Assembly: GCA_007124075.1 (NCBI GenBank)
Contig: SLFV01000075.1
Location: 1-17,980, forward strand
Length of the DNA: 17,980 nucleotides
Direction of reading: 5' to 3'
Source of the DNA: Roseimaritima sp.
GTDB taxonomy: Bacteria; Planctomycetota; Planctomycetia; Pirellulales; Pirellulaceae
The notes under the pieces were generated by a model, which saw only the letters and a program-made list of their open reading frames with translations, did not search any database and was not told the DNA's origin. Below are positions 1 to 6,637 of the stretch, piece after piece. Position 1 is the stretch's first letter; every line of letters begins with the position of its first letter. Position numbers and translations under genes: made by a program.

Positions 1-376
1 CGAAGGGCGAAAGGTACTTTGACTTTTGTGTCTCGTTTTTCCTGTTTGACGATCCACAAATGACTTTGTGGCGCGTAGACGAGACGCAAATCCATTTGCT
101 GTCTAACTGGGGGGATCGTGGTCCGATGCGAACAATCGCAACCAACAAGATCCGGGGGGATGCATAGCCCTCCATAAAGAAGTAAAGTTCGAAGTTGAGA
201 CTTGTCACACGATTTCAGCTACCCACTTGCCTGCATGAACCCCTCGGCAGGCAAGTCGGTCAACCAGCCTATCGAGCGAGCAAAGTTGCGAATAAAAATG
301 GCGTCCGATTCGTACTTGGGCTTGGAGTGGCAGGCAACGAACAATTTTCCCAGTTTTTCCAGAAAGGCCAACCTTC
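1..376. other. Gene-poor left edge with first repeat copy
   Basis: No convincing gene is visible. Two overlapping short frames (about 195-380 and 202-387) have no recognisable family and overlap each other, so neither is called. The stretch contains the first copy of the hairpin repeat (24-114), described separately. The window edge cuts whatever lies to the left, where hsdM and hsdS could be expected. Confidence 0.5.
24..114 (+). repeat. Dispersed hairpin repeat, copy A
   Basis: This is the first of three diverged copies. Its right half (65-114) matches 757-806 with only three differences in 50 bases by eye. It folds into two hairpins. CACAAA (55-60) pairs with TTTGTG (65-70) across four bases. 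AGACGCAAAT (82-91) pairs with ATTTGC (94-99) and GTCT (101-104), leaving one unpaired T at 100. The left half (24-60) is a weaker match to the left half of copy B. The copy ends in CTAACT followed by a run of six G. No coding role is evident. Confidence 0.7.
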
Positions 377-598
377 ATGACACGTGAAGAGCTGCTCGGT
401 CGACTTTCGAACGTCGAAAACTTGGTCCGCCAGCAACCCTGGTGGCAACAAAATTTGCTAGCGGAACTTTCGGCAACGACTTCGAAAGAACCGAGACCGG
501 TGCCGATGGCTCGTTCGGATCAGGAGCCTGCGAGAGAAACGTCATCAAAACTGCCCCAGCAGTCGAATGGTCCGTCGCGGGTGCCAGGCCAACACTGA
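377..598 (+). CDS. Possible small hypothetical protein (73 aa)
   Basis: I do not recognise a family. The frame opens with ATG, preceded by AGAAAGG (361-367) nine bases upstream, a fair Shine-Dalgarno match. The first 31 residues look like an amphipathic helix rich in Leu, Glu, Arg and Trp. The rest (residues 34-73) is Pro, Ser, Gln and Arg rich and probably disordered. It lies between repeat copies A and B, with no other gene nearby. It could be a real small protein, a decayed gene start, or a chance frame. The ribosome site and helical start favour translation. The low-complexity tail and degraded surroundings argue against it. Confidence 0.3.
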   Translation: MTREELLGRLSNVENLVRQQPWWQQNLLAELSATTSKEPRPVPMARSDQEPARETSSKLPQQSNGPSRVPGQH

Positions 599-715
599 TG
601 ACGATCGCACTTCACGGGTGCTGAATTGCGGGGATGGCTTCAGTGAATGTGTCAATCATTCGGTTGAGCGCGATGCACGGAGAGGTTGGTATCGCATCGT
701 CGATCCGCAAGGTCG
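599..715. other. Short non-coding stretch
   Basis: Nothing recognisable is seen here on either strand. A short frame running through it (567-770) ends inside repeat copy B and has no family resemblance. Confidence 0.4.
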
Positions 716-807
716 TTTTGTGAATCGTATTTTGGCTTTTGCGATTCACAACCGACTTTGTGTCGCGTAGACGAGACGCAAATCGATTAGCTGTCTAACT
801 GGGGGGG
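716..807 (+). repeat. Dispersed hairpin repeat, copy B
   Basis: This is the most complete copy. Its left half carries a perfect 10-bp inverted repeat, TTGTGAATCG (718-727) against CGATTCACAA (742-751), with a 14-base loop. Its right half (757-806) is nearly identical to 65-114 and contains the bulged AGACGCAAAT hairpin, with one mismatch at the inner stem. The left half (719-766) matches 1247-1294 with four differences in 48 bases by eye. The CGATTCACAA arm could pair either with the left arm or with the TTTGTG that follows, giving two mutually exclusive hairpins. Confidence 0.75.
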
Positions 808-954
808 CGGGGGTGGACTGACGAAAATTTGGGGTTGTGGCGATTTCCGTTTGCGCAACTTTGATTCCTTCGATGGGGGAGACGTTGGTTCATCTCCCAC
901 GATGACGATCCCTCCGGGCCTGGCGATTCGTTTGTTGAAGCGTGATCGCGAAGG

Positions 955-1091
955 ATGGTTCGATTAGCCGCAAAGCGGCGGCATGATGTAGCCATGGGCG
1001 AAAGCCCATGGTTGGGTGAACGCAATGGTGTGACGAGTCCCGAAGGGGCGACATGCCGCCGGACCGCGTTTCATGTCGTCCCTTCGGGACT
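955..1091. repeat. Compact palindromic (REP-like) element
   Basis: Three inverted repeats occur within 137 bases. GCCGC-aaa-GCGGC spans 967-979. CCATGGGC-GAAA-GCCCATGG spans 992-1011 and is a perfect 8-bp stem with a GNRA-type tetraloop. A 19-base arm at 1036-1054 is complementary to 1073-1091 with a single mismatch and an 18-base loop. From memory, similar GAAA-capped palindromes and CCCGAAGGG-type arms are scattered through planctomycete genomes. That is recollection, not a search. The open frames that cross the element on both strands (for example 890-1144 minus and 955-1158 plus) are consequences of the palindromes and are not called as genes. Confidence 0.65.
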
Positions 1092-1244
1092 CCCGATCCG
1101 TCCGACGAACGGCACAAAAACAGTCTCATGTTTTCCCGTGTCAACCCGAAAGTTTTGACAGGCCAGCGTAGTGTGGTAATTGCTTGTTCTAATCACCACG
1201 AGGTGCTGCTAAGCTGGTGTCGTAACGTCGATCCGGATAGCCGT

Positions 1245-1310
1245 GCTGTGAATCGTATTTTGGCTTTTACGATTCACAAACGGTTTTGTGTCGCACAGAC
1301 GATTCACAAA
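1245..1310 (+). repeat. Dispersed hairpin repeat, copy C (right-truncated)
   Basis: The left half matches copy B. TGTGAATCG (1247-1255) pairs with CGATTCACA (1270-1278). The conserved right half found in copies A and B is missing after about 1294. It is replaced by a second CGATTCACAAAC (1300-1311) that repeats the one just upstream, which suggests a local duplication or recombination. The segment just before it (1226-1233) also shares CGTCGATC with the sequence before copy B (698-705), so the homology between B and C may start further left than the hairpin. Confidence 0.65.
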
Positions 1311-1325
1311 CGCCTAACACCACCT

Positions 1326-1556
1326 AAATTAAGGGGCGGTGACTGCCTTCGCAACGCAATGCTAGAGAAAAAAGGACAAGCCGCAAATACGTACTACGCA
1401 CCCACCCAGCGGGCAATGGCAAACTGGCCACCAAAGCCACTCGCAACTGGCAGTTCCGACGAATCCCAAGGCTTACCACCGGAGCTTGGTCAGCGTGGTG
1501 CCGATTTGGTTCGACTGATCATCCCCGACAACTCCACCGATCCACGGCAGACCTAA
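1326..1556 (+). pseudogene. Possible C-terminal remnant of a winged-helix/ATP-binding regulator
   Basis: The frame reads K-L-R-G-G-D-C-L-R-N-A and then, from ATG 1359, a 65-residue stretch that starts MLEKKGQAANTYYAP and continues into a Ser/Asp/Pro-rich segment with GLPPEL. This is how the end of a winged-helix domain followed by its linker reads in the Schlafen/AlbA_2-type ATP-binding proteins that often sit inside type I restriction loci (family knowledge, from memory). No N-terminal nucleotide-binding part is present. Upstream the frame runs straight into repeat copy C, so if genuine it is a truncated relic. It stops 32 bases before hsdR. It may instead be a chance frame, or a small intact ORF from ATG 1359. 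Confidence 0.3.
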
Positions 1557-1573
1557 CGGGCAACTCGCCGGGA

Positions 1574-1591
1574 AAGGAAGTAAGTGATTTG
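1574..1591 (+). promoter_or_regulatory. Ribosome binding site supporting the TTG start of hsdR
   Basis: AAGGAAG at 1574-1580 lies eight bases before the TTG at 1589-1591. The GTG at 1584 is out of frame with hsdR and meets a stop two codons later. This placement supports TTG 1589 as the true start. Confidence 0.6.
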
Positions 1592-4500
1592 ACCCTCCAC
1601 ACCGAAGTTAAGTTCGAGGACGATATCTGTGAGTCACTGGCATCGGCGGGCTGGCGCTGCGATTCGGGCGACGCCGGGCGATACGATCGACCACTGGCAC
1701 TGTTTTCGTCCGACGTGATCGCCTGGGTGCAGCAAACCGATCCCGACGCTTGGCAGACGCTGACCAAAAACCACGGATCCGCCGCCGAAGCAACGTTGCT
1801 ACGACGTTTGCGGGATTGCCTGGACCAAAGCGGTACGCTGCACGTGCTGCGCAATGGCTTCGATGTGCTCGGGCTTCGCAAGCCGCTGCGGATGGCCCAG
1901 TTCAAGCCGTCGCTGGCGATGAACCCCGACATCGTCCAGCGATACCACGCCAACCGCCTCCGCGTGGTTCGCCAGGTTCGGTACTCGCTGAATAACGAGA
2001 ACAGTTTCGATTTGGTGTTGTTCCTCAACGGAATCCCGGTCGCCACGGCGGAATTGAAAACCGATTTCACGCAATCGGTCGACGATGCGGTCTATCAATA
2101 CAAATCCGACCGCGACCCGCACCCCAAGGGCGGAAAACGCGAACCGTTGCTTGGATTCCCGAGCGGTGCGCTGGTGCATTTTGCGGTCAGCAGTAGTCGC
2201 GTGAAAATGACGACGCACCTCTGCGGCATGGCGACCGCGTTTTTGCCGTTTGATCTTGGCGACCACGGGGCGGCGGGTAACCCGAGCAATCCCGGCGGTT
2301 ACCAAACCGCTTACCTTTGGGAACAGGTCTGGCAACGCGACAGTTGGCTGGAGATTCTGGGCCGTTACGTGGTGGCCGAGCGGAACGATAAACGCCAAGT
2401 CAAGAAGCTGATCTTTCCTCGCTACCACCAACTCGATGCCACTCGCAAGCTGCAAGCGGCGGTGCTGACCGAAGGTCCGGGCCAAAAGTATCTGATCCAG
2501 CATTCCGCCGGTTCGGGCAAAACGAACTCGATCGCCTGGTCGGCTCACTTTCTGGCCGATCTGCATGATTCGCACAATAAGAAAGTGTTTGATAGCGTGT
2601 TGGTCGTTTCTGATCGCCGCGTGATCGATGGACAATTGCAAGAGGCGATCGACGGCTTCGAGCGTACCAGCGGCGTGGTGGCAACGATCAAGGGGGATAA
2701 AGGGAGCAAGAGTACGGAGCTGGCCGCAGCGTTGTCGGGTGACAAAAAGATCGTGGTTTGCACGATTCAGACCTTCCCCAAAGCACTTGAGAAGGTTCGC
2801 GAGTTGGCGGCGACCGAAGGCAAGCATTTTGCCGTGATCGCGGATGAGGCCCACAGTTCGCAGACGGGCGAAGCGGCGTCGAAATTGAAGCAACTGTTAT
2901 CGGCGGAGGAGCAGAAGGAATTGGAGGACGGCGGGTCGATCAGCGTCGAAGACATCATGGCGTCCGAGATGCAGGCCAGGGCTCGCGATGTCGGAATCAC
3001 CTACGTCGCGTTTACGGCCACCCCCAAGGCGAAGACGCTGGAGTTGTTCGGTCGCTGTCCCGATCCGAGTCAACCGCTGGGCAAAGACAACCTGCCCGAG
3101 CCGTTTCATGTTTACTCGATGCGGCAAGCGATCGAGGAAGGGTTCATCCTGGACGTGTTGCGGAATTACACGTCGTACAAGTTGGCGTTCAAGCTGGCGA
3201 ACTCGGGGAAGGAGATCGAGGACCGCGAAGTCGAACGTAGCACCGCGATGAAGGGGTTGATGGGCTGGGTGCGACTGCACCCTTACAACATTGCGCAGAA
3301 GGTCCGGATCGTGGTGGAACACTTCCGCGAAGCGGTCGCACCGCTGCTGGGCGGAAGAGCCAAGGCGATGGTTGTGGTCAGTAGCCGTAAGGAAGCGGTA
3401 CGCTGGCAATTGGCGATCAACAACTACATTCAGGAGAAAGGGTACCCGATACGAACGATGGTGGCTTTCTCCGGCGAAGTGGATGATCAGGAGTCAGGGG
3501 CGGAGCCGTTCAGGGAGTCGAGTGCCACAATGAATCCCGATCTTCGTAGCCGAGACATTCGTGAGGCGTTCAAGGAGGATGCGTATCGGATTCTGCTGGT
3601 TGCCAGCAAGTTTCAGACGGGCTTTGATCAGCCATTGTTGTGCGGCATGTACGTCGACAAGCGATTGGCGGGGATTCAAGCGGTACAGACCTTGTCGCGA
3701 CTAAACCGCTGTTATCCGGGGAAGGAGGACACGTTTGTGCTGGACTTTGTGAACGAGCCCGAAGAGATTCTGGAGGCATTCAAGACGTACTACACCACGG
3801 CCGCGCTGTCCGACGCGACCGATCCGCACATCATTCTCAACCTGAGGTCCAAGCTGGATGCGCTGGGGTATTATGACGATTTTGAGATCGAGCGAGTGGT
3901 GAAGGTGACGATAGCGCCAAGTGCCAAGCAATCGCAGCTTGATGCGGCGATTTCGCCGGTGGCGGATCGCTTGCTGAAGCGGTTTGCGGCGGCCAAGCGG
4001 GAGTTCCCGTTGGCGACCCAGGAGCAGCGGGAGGCAGACGCACAGGCCGCCAAGGATACGATGGAAGCGTTGATTCTGTTCCGGACCGACATGGCCACCT
4101 ACGTTAGGGCGTACACGTTCCTGAGCCAGATTTTTAACTACGGAAATACGGACTTCGAGAAGCGAGCCATTTTCTACAAGTTGCTGGGGCGGTTGCTGAA
4201 GTTCGGGCGCGAGCGAGAAGGGGTGGATCTGTCGGAGGTTCAACTGACGCATCACCGGCTAAGAAAGCTGACGGAGCGCAATTGGGGTTTATCCGACCAG
4301 GACGCACCGAAGCTCAGCCCAATGACCGAGGTGGGCAGCGGGGTCGTGCGTGAGACGCAGAAGGCTTATTTGACCGAGATCATCGAGCAGCTTAACACGC
4401 TGTTCGGAGGCGACACGACCGAGGGTGACCAGCTTTCCTACGCTCGCACGCTAGCCGAGAAAACGCTGGAGTCGGAGCTGCTGCAAAAACAGGCTGCCAA

Positions 4501-4696
4501 TAACTCCAAAGAACAGTTTGCCAGTTCACCCGATCTAACTAGCGAGATCCTGATCGCCGTGATGGATACGATGGACGCGCAGATGGAATTGAGCGGCAAG
4601 GCGTTGAACTCGGTGGATATCAGGGAAGGGCTGAAGCGGATTTTGCTGAACCAGCTTGGCCTGTATGAGAAGTTACGCGAGCGAGCGGCGGGATGA
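1589..4696 (+). CDS. hsdR: Type I restriction enzyme R subunit (HsdR)
   Basis: This 1035-aa protein would be the motor and nuclease subunit of a type I restriction-modification complex. HsdR joins HsdM and HsdS, translocates DNA using ATP and cuts far from the recognition site. An N-terminal PD-(D/E)xK nuclease domain is visible, with Asp141 and Glu155-x-Lys157 in AELK. A superfamily 2 helicase follows: Walker A HSAGSGKT (305-312, Lys311), DEAH box (419-422), TAT motif III (476-478), and motifs V/VI around QTGFD (676-680) and QTLSRLNR (700-707). A helical C-terminal region (about 730-1035) would contact the methylase. The length is normal and no motif is broken, so it appears intact. The TTG start is supported by AAGGAAG upstream. 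No hsdM or hsdS lies in the window. They may be to the left, beyond the repeat-rich stretch. Confidence 0.95.
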   Translation: MTLHTEVKFEDDICESLASAGWRCDSGDAGRYDRPLALFSSDVIAWVQQTDPDAWQTLTKNHGSAAEATLLRRLRDCLDQSGTLHVLRNGFDVLGLRKPLRMAQFKPSLAMNPDIVQRYHANRLRVVRQVRYSLNNENSFDLVLFLNGIPVATAELKTDFTQSVDDAVYQYKSDRDPHPKGGKREPLLGFPSGALVHFAVSSSRVKMTTHLCGMATAFLPFDLGDHGAAGNPSNPGGYQTAYLWEQVWQRDSWLEILGRYVVAERNDKRQVKKLIFPRYHQLDATRKLQAAVLTEGPGQKYLIQHSAGSGKTNSIAWSAHFLADLHDSHNKKVFDSVLVVSDRRVIDGQLQEAIDGFERTSGVVATIKGDKGSKSTELAAALSGDKKIVVCTIQTFPKALEKVRELAATEGKHFAVIADEAHSSQTGEAASKLKQLLSAEEQKELEDGGSISVEDIMASEMQARARDVGITYVAFTATPKAKTLELFGRCPDPSQPLGKDNLPEPFHVYSMRQAIEEGFILDVLRNYTSYKLAFKLANSGKEIEDREVERSTAMKGLMGWVRLHPYNIAQKVRIVVEHFREAVAPLLGGRAKAMVVVSSRKEAVRWQLAINNYIQEKGYPIRTMVAFSGEVDDQESGAEPFRESSATMNPDLRSRDIREAFKEDAYRILLVASKFQTGFDQPLLCGMYVDKRLAGIQAVQTLSRLNRCYPGKEDTFVLDFVNEPEEILEAFKTYYTTAALSDATDPHIILNLRSKLDALGYYDDFEIERVVKVTIAPSAKQSQLDAAISPVADRLLKRFAAAKREFPLATQEQREADAQAAKDTMEALILFRTDMATYVRAYTFLSQIFNYGNTDFEKRAIFYKLLGRLLKFGREREGVDLSEVQLTHHRLRKLTERNWGLSDQDAPKLSPMTEVGSGVVRETQKAYLTEIIEQLNTLFGGDTTEGDQLSYARTLAEKTLESELLQKQAANNSKEQFASSPDLTSEILIAVMDTMDAQMELSGKALNSVDIREGLKRILLNQLGLYEKLRERAAG

Positions 4697-4998
4697 GCCC
4701 GCAGTTCGACTGTGACGAGCGTTATCAGGTGACATGCAGCCAAGCCAGTGGCATCGCCCCCAATTATTGGCTTCTGACACGTTTCAGAAAGTCTCAGCAA
4801 ATATCCGTCGACGTTGGACGCCTAGCTGGACACTTGATCGCCGAAGCCGCCGCCGCTGCAAATGCTGACGTGACGTCAGTACCCGACATCTTTGCCGCGA
4901 CGGGCACCGAGGGAGCCTGTGTCCCATTTGTGTCCAACGCGATGCTCCGACGTGCGCGCGTGATGCGAGGGTTTGCGATGCTAGCTCAGCCAGCCTAA
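4693..4998 (+). CDS. Doubtful ORF overlapping the end of hsdR (101 aa)
   Basis: The ATG overlaps the hsdR stop in an ATGA arrangement, which is how coupled genes often sit, and this is the only reason to list it. I recognise no family. The residues are Ala and Val rich (about 55-75 is mostly Ala) with scattered Cys, and there is no signal or membrane segment. The composition looks like translated intergenic DNA rather than a selected protein. It ends about 90 bases before the tRNA gene. Confidence 0.15.
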   Translation: MSPQFDCDERYQVTCSQASGIAPNYWLLTRFRKSQQISVDVGRLAGHLIAEAAAAANADVTSVPDIFAATGTEGACVPFVSNAMLRRARVMRGFAMLAQPA

Positions 4999-5087
4999 CG
5001 ATACCAACGACACAACGTTATGACAAAACCCAGCAAATTCCAGTGTCAAATGCAACGTCTTGCGGTTCAGTGCGTGACAGTACCCGA
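4697..5087. other. Region between hsdR and tRNA-Leu
   Basis: Apart from the doubtful 101-aa frame, nothing is seen: no integrase, no transposase, and no copy of the tRNA 3' end. No clear terminator hairpin with a T run was found after hsdR or after the tRNA 3' end. Confidence 0.4.
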
Positions 5088-5172
5088 TGCCCAGGGCGGG
5101 ACTTGAACCCGCATAGCCTAAACGGCCGGGGGATTTTAAGTCCCCTGTGTCTGCCAATTCCACCACCTGGGC
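5088..5172 (-). tRNA. trnL: tRNA-Leu (anticodon UAA)
   Basis: On the minus strand the 85-nt sequence folds as a class II tRNA. The acceptor arms are GCCCAGG and CCTGGGC. The D-arm contains TGGCAGA. The anticodon stem-loop is GGGGA-CTTAAAA-TCCCC, with UAA at its centre. A long variable arm includes CGGCCGTTTAGGC, and the T-arm CGGGTTCAAGTCCCG follows. The discriminator base is A, as expected for tRNA-Leu. CCA is not encoded (TCG follows) and must be added enzymatically. It decodes UUA and UUG codons. Its 3' end points towards hsdR. Confidence 0.97.
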
Positions 5173-5183
5173 GATTGCCTCGC

Positions 5184-5211
5184 ATTCTAGGCGAAAAACA
5201 CGGCGCAGCAA
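5184..5211 (-). promoter_or_regulatory. Candidate sigma-70-type promoter for tRNA-Leu
   Basis: On the minus strand TAGAAT (5184-5189) matches the -10 consensus at five of six positions and lies 11 bases before the mature tRNA 5' end. A weaker TTGCTG (5206-5211) stands 16 bases further upstream as a possible -35. The site falls in the gap between the 68-aa ORF and the tRNA. The -10 is convincing. The -35 is marginal. Confidence 0.4.
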
Positions 5212-5235
5212 ACGCCAAGGTTCAAGTTATTCTGC

Positions 5236-5442
5236 CTACCCCGTTCCTTTTCGTCCTGATGCGACTGCCAAAGCTTCGCAAATGTCAATCATTTCCGGCT
5301 CGCAGTCCGGAAAGGCTGGAATTTTTTGGATCGTCCAGGGCAGGGTGCCCGTATCCCCTGATCCCAAAAACCGTCCCAGGCGATGCCATGCAGCCTTTTC
5401 CGTCTTGTTTTCCTGCAGCGCTTTCGAGTATTGCTGGTCCAT
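5236..5442 (-). CDS. Possible small conserved-looking protein (68 aa)
   Basis: I cannot name a family. From ATG 5442 the frame gives a 68-aa soluble protein. It has a charged helical start (MDQQYSKALQENKTEKAAWH), a central segment with GSGDTGTLPWTI, and an acidic, Cys-containing helix (PDCEPEMIDICEAL). The mix of Trp, aromatic and charged residues is more protein-like than nearby chance frames. No good Shine-Dalgarno sequence precedes ATG 5442. The frame also stays open to an ATG at 5490 that overlaps the lpxD start codon. The gene would be divergent from lpxD and upstream of the tRNA on the same strand. It may be a real small gene or a chance frame. Confidence 0.4.
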   Translation of the reverse strand: MDQQYSKALQENKTEKAAWHRLGRFLGSGDTGTLPWTIQKIPAFPDCEPEMIDICEALAVASGRKGTG

Positions 5443-5488
5443 GGGTCGTTCAACACACGGCGGGGAACGCCCGGTAACGGAGGTGCTC

Positions 5489-6637
5489 ATGCAAGGAAGG
5501 GGTCTCGTGACGGCGGTTACATTGCAGCATTTGGCGGATCTGGTTGGTGGCCAGATTGTGGGTGACGCAGGTATCCTGTGTTCCGATGCACGGCCACTCC
5601 AGGAGGCTGGTTCTGGCCAAGTGACTTTGATTGATGACCCTCATCGCATCCAACTGGCCGAACGGTGCGGAGTAGCGGCTGTCATCCTGCGGGAATTGGT
5701 TCCAGATGCGCAAGTGACGCAATTGATTGTGGAGCAGCCGCACGCTGCCTTCGCTCGAGTCGTGCGACACTTTCGGCCCCAAACGACATACCAACTCCGC
5801 GGCGTTTCGCCCCACGCGATGATTCACGCGACCGCCGTGATCGCTTCAGATTGCGCCATCCACGCGGGAGTGCATGTCGGTGCTGGAGCGGTTGTTGGTG
5901 CGGGGACAACCCTCATGCCCGGTGTGGTGGTGATGCCGCATTGCCGAATCGGGCAGGACTGCAGGATCCACCCCGGCGTCGTACTGTATGAACACACGGT
6001 ACTGGAAGACCGCGTGGTGATTCATGCGGGATCCGTCATTGGCGCGCACGGATTTGGATATCGTTTGGAAAACAATCGCCATGCCCCCACCTCACAGTTG
6101 GGCTACGTTCACATCGAAGTCGACGTGGAATTGGGAGCCTGCGTTACCATTGATCGTGGGACTTACGGCACGACTCGGATCGGTGCAGGGACAAAGATTG
6201 ACAATCAGGTCATGATCGCTCACAACTGCCAAATTGGTCGTCACAATTTGATCTGTTCGCAAGTCGGAATTGCGGGAAGTTGTCAAACGGGCGATTATGT
6301 TGTGATGGCGGGACAGGTGGGCCTGAAAGACCATGTGAGCTTGGGAGACCATGCGATCGTGGGGGCGCAAGCAGGAGTGATGGACGATTTACCCGGTGGG
6401 GAGGTCTACCTTGGCAGCCCCGCGACGACGCAACGTGACCAGATGCATATTTTGGCGGTGCAACGAAAATTGCCCGAAATGCGCAGGCAACTAAAGCAAC
6501 TATCCAAACAGGTCGCCCAACTTACCGCAGCTTTAGCAGCAACCCAGCCGTCCGCGGCGGGGGAGGGCTCCGGTTTGGCCTGCACCCAGGAGGCACCTCA
6601 CCATCCTGCCGACACTTCGGCCCCGCGGGCGGCATGA
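5489..6637 (+). CDS. lpxD: UDP-3-O-acylglucosamine N-acyltransferase (LpxD)
   Basis: LpxD transfers a hydroxyacyl chain from acyl carrier protein to the amine of UDP-3-O-acylglucosamine, an early step of lipid A synthesis in the cytosol. The 382-aa product has an N-terminal uridine-binding domain (about 10-100) and then hexapeptide repeats forming a left-handed beta helix (about 105-310). It shows HGFGY (187-191) and IAHN with the expected catalytic His245. The C-terminal part has a heptad-like helix (about 322-350) and a Pro/Ala-rich tail somewhat longer than usual. The frame is open back to 5147, but that part overlaps the tRNA gene. ATG 5489 follows GGAGGT (5479-5484) and starts just before the conserved domain. 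GTG 5507, after AGGAAGGGG, is an alternative. It overlaps lpxI by ATGA. Confidence 0.95.
   Translation: MQGRGLVTAVTLQHLADLVGGQIVGDAGILCSDARPLQEAGSGQVTLIDDPHRIQLAERCGVAAVILRELVPDAQVTQLIVEQPHAAFARVVRHFRPQTTYQLRGVSPHAMIHATAVIASDCAIHAGVHVGAGAVVGAGTTLMPGVVVMPHCRIGQDCRIHPGVVLYEHTVLEDRVVIHAGSVIGAHGFGYRLENNRHAPTSQLGYVHIEVDVELGACVTIDRGTYGTTRIGAGTKIDNQVMIAHNCQIGRHNLICSQVGIAGSCQTGDYVVMAGQVGLKDHVSLGDHAIVGAQAGVMDDLPGGEVYLGSPATTQRDQMHILAVQRKLPEMRRQLKQLSKQVAQLTAALAATQPSAAGEGSGLACTQEAPHHPADTSAPRAA

Noticed and set aside
890..1158. Overlapping small ORFs on both strands around 890-1158.
   Set aside because: They coincide with the palindromic element, whose inverted repeats keep frames open on both strands. 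No protein family is recognisable.
92..1317. Integron attC-like sites: the repeat copies end in GTCTAAC or GCCTAAC, which fit the RYYYAAC box.
   Set aside because: No matching GTTRRRY box was found at a suitable distance to the right of any copy, the stems do not show the paired L and R boxes, and no integrase is present.
1..1588. A CRISPR array, suggested by repeats upstream of a defence gene.
   Set aside because: There are only three diverged copies, spaced by hundreds of bases, with different parts conserved. There are no regular spacers and no cas genes.
1799..2893. A 364-aa minus-strand frame inside hsdR, and similar long antisense frames at 3701-4255 and 2897-3409.
   Set aside because: They are shadows of the strongly supported hsdR frame. 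Their His/Arg-rich composition is typical of antisense reading.
5147..5488. N-terminal extension of the lpxD reading frame giving 496 aa.
   Set aside because: It overlaps the tRNA-Leu gene, lacks a ribosome site, and exceeds the LpxD length. ATG 5489 has GGAGGT in place.
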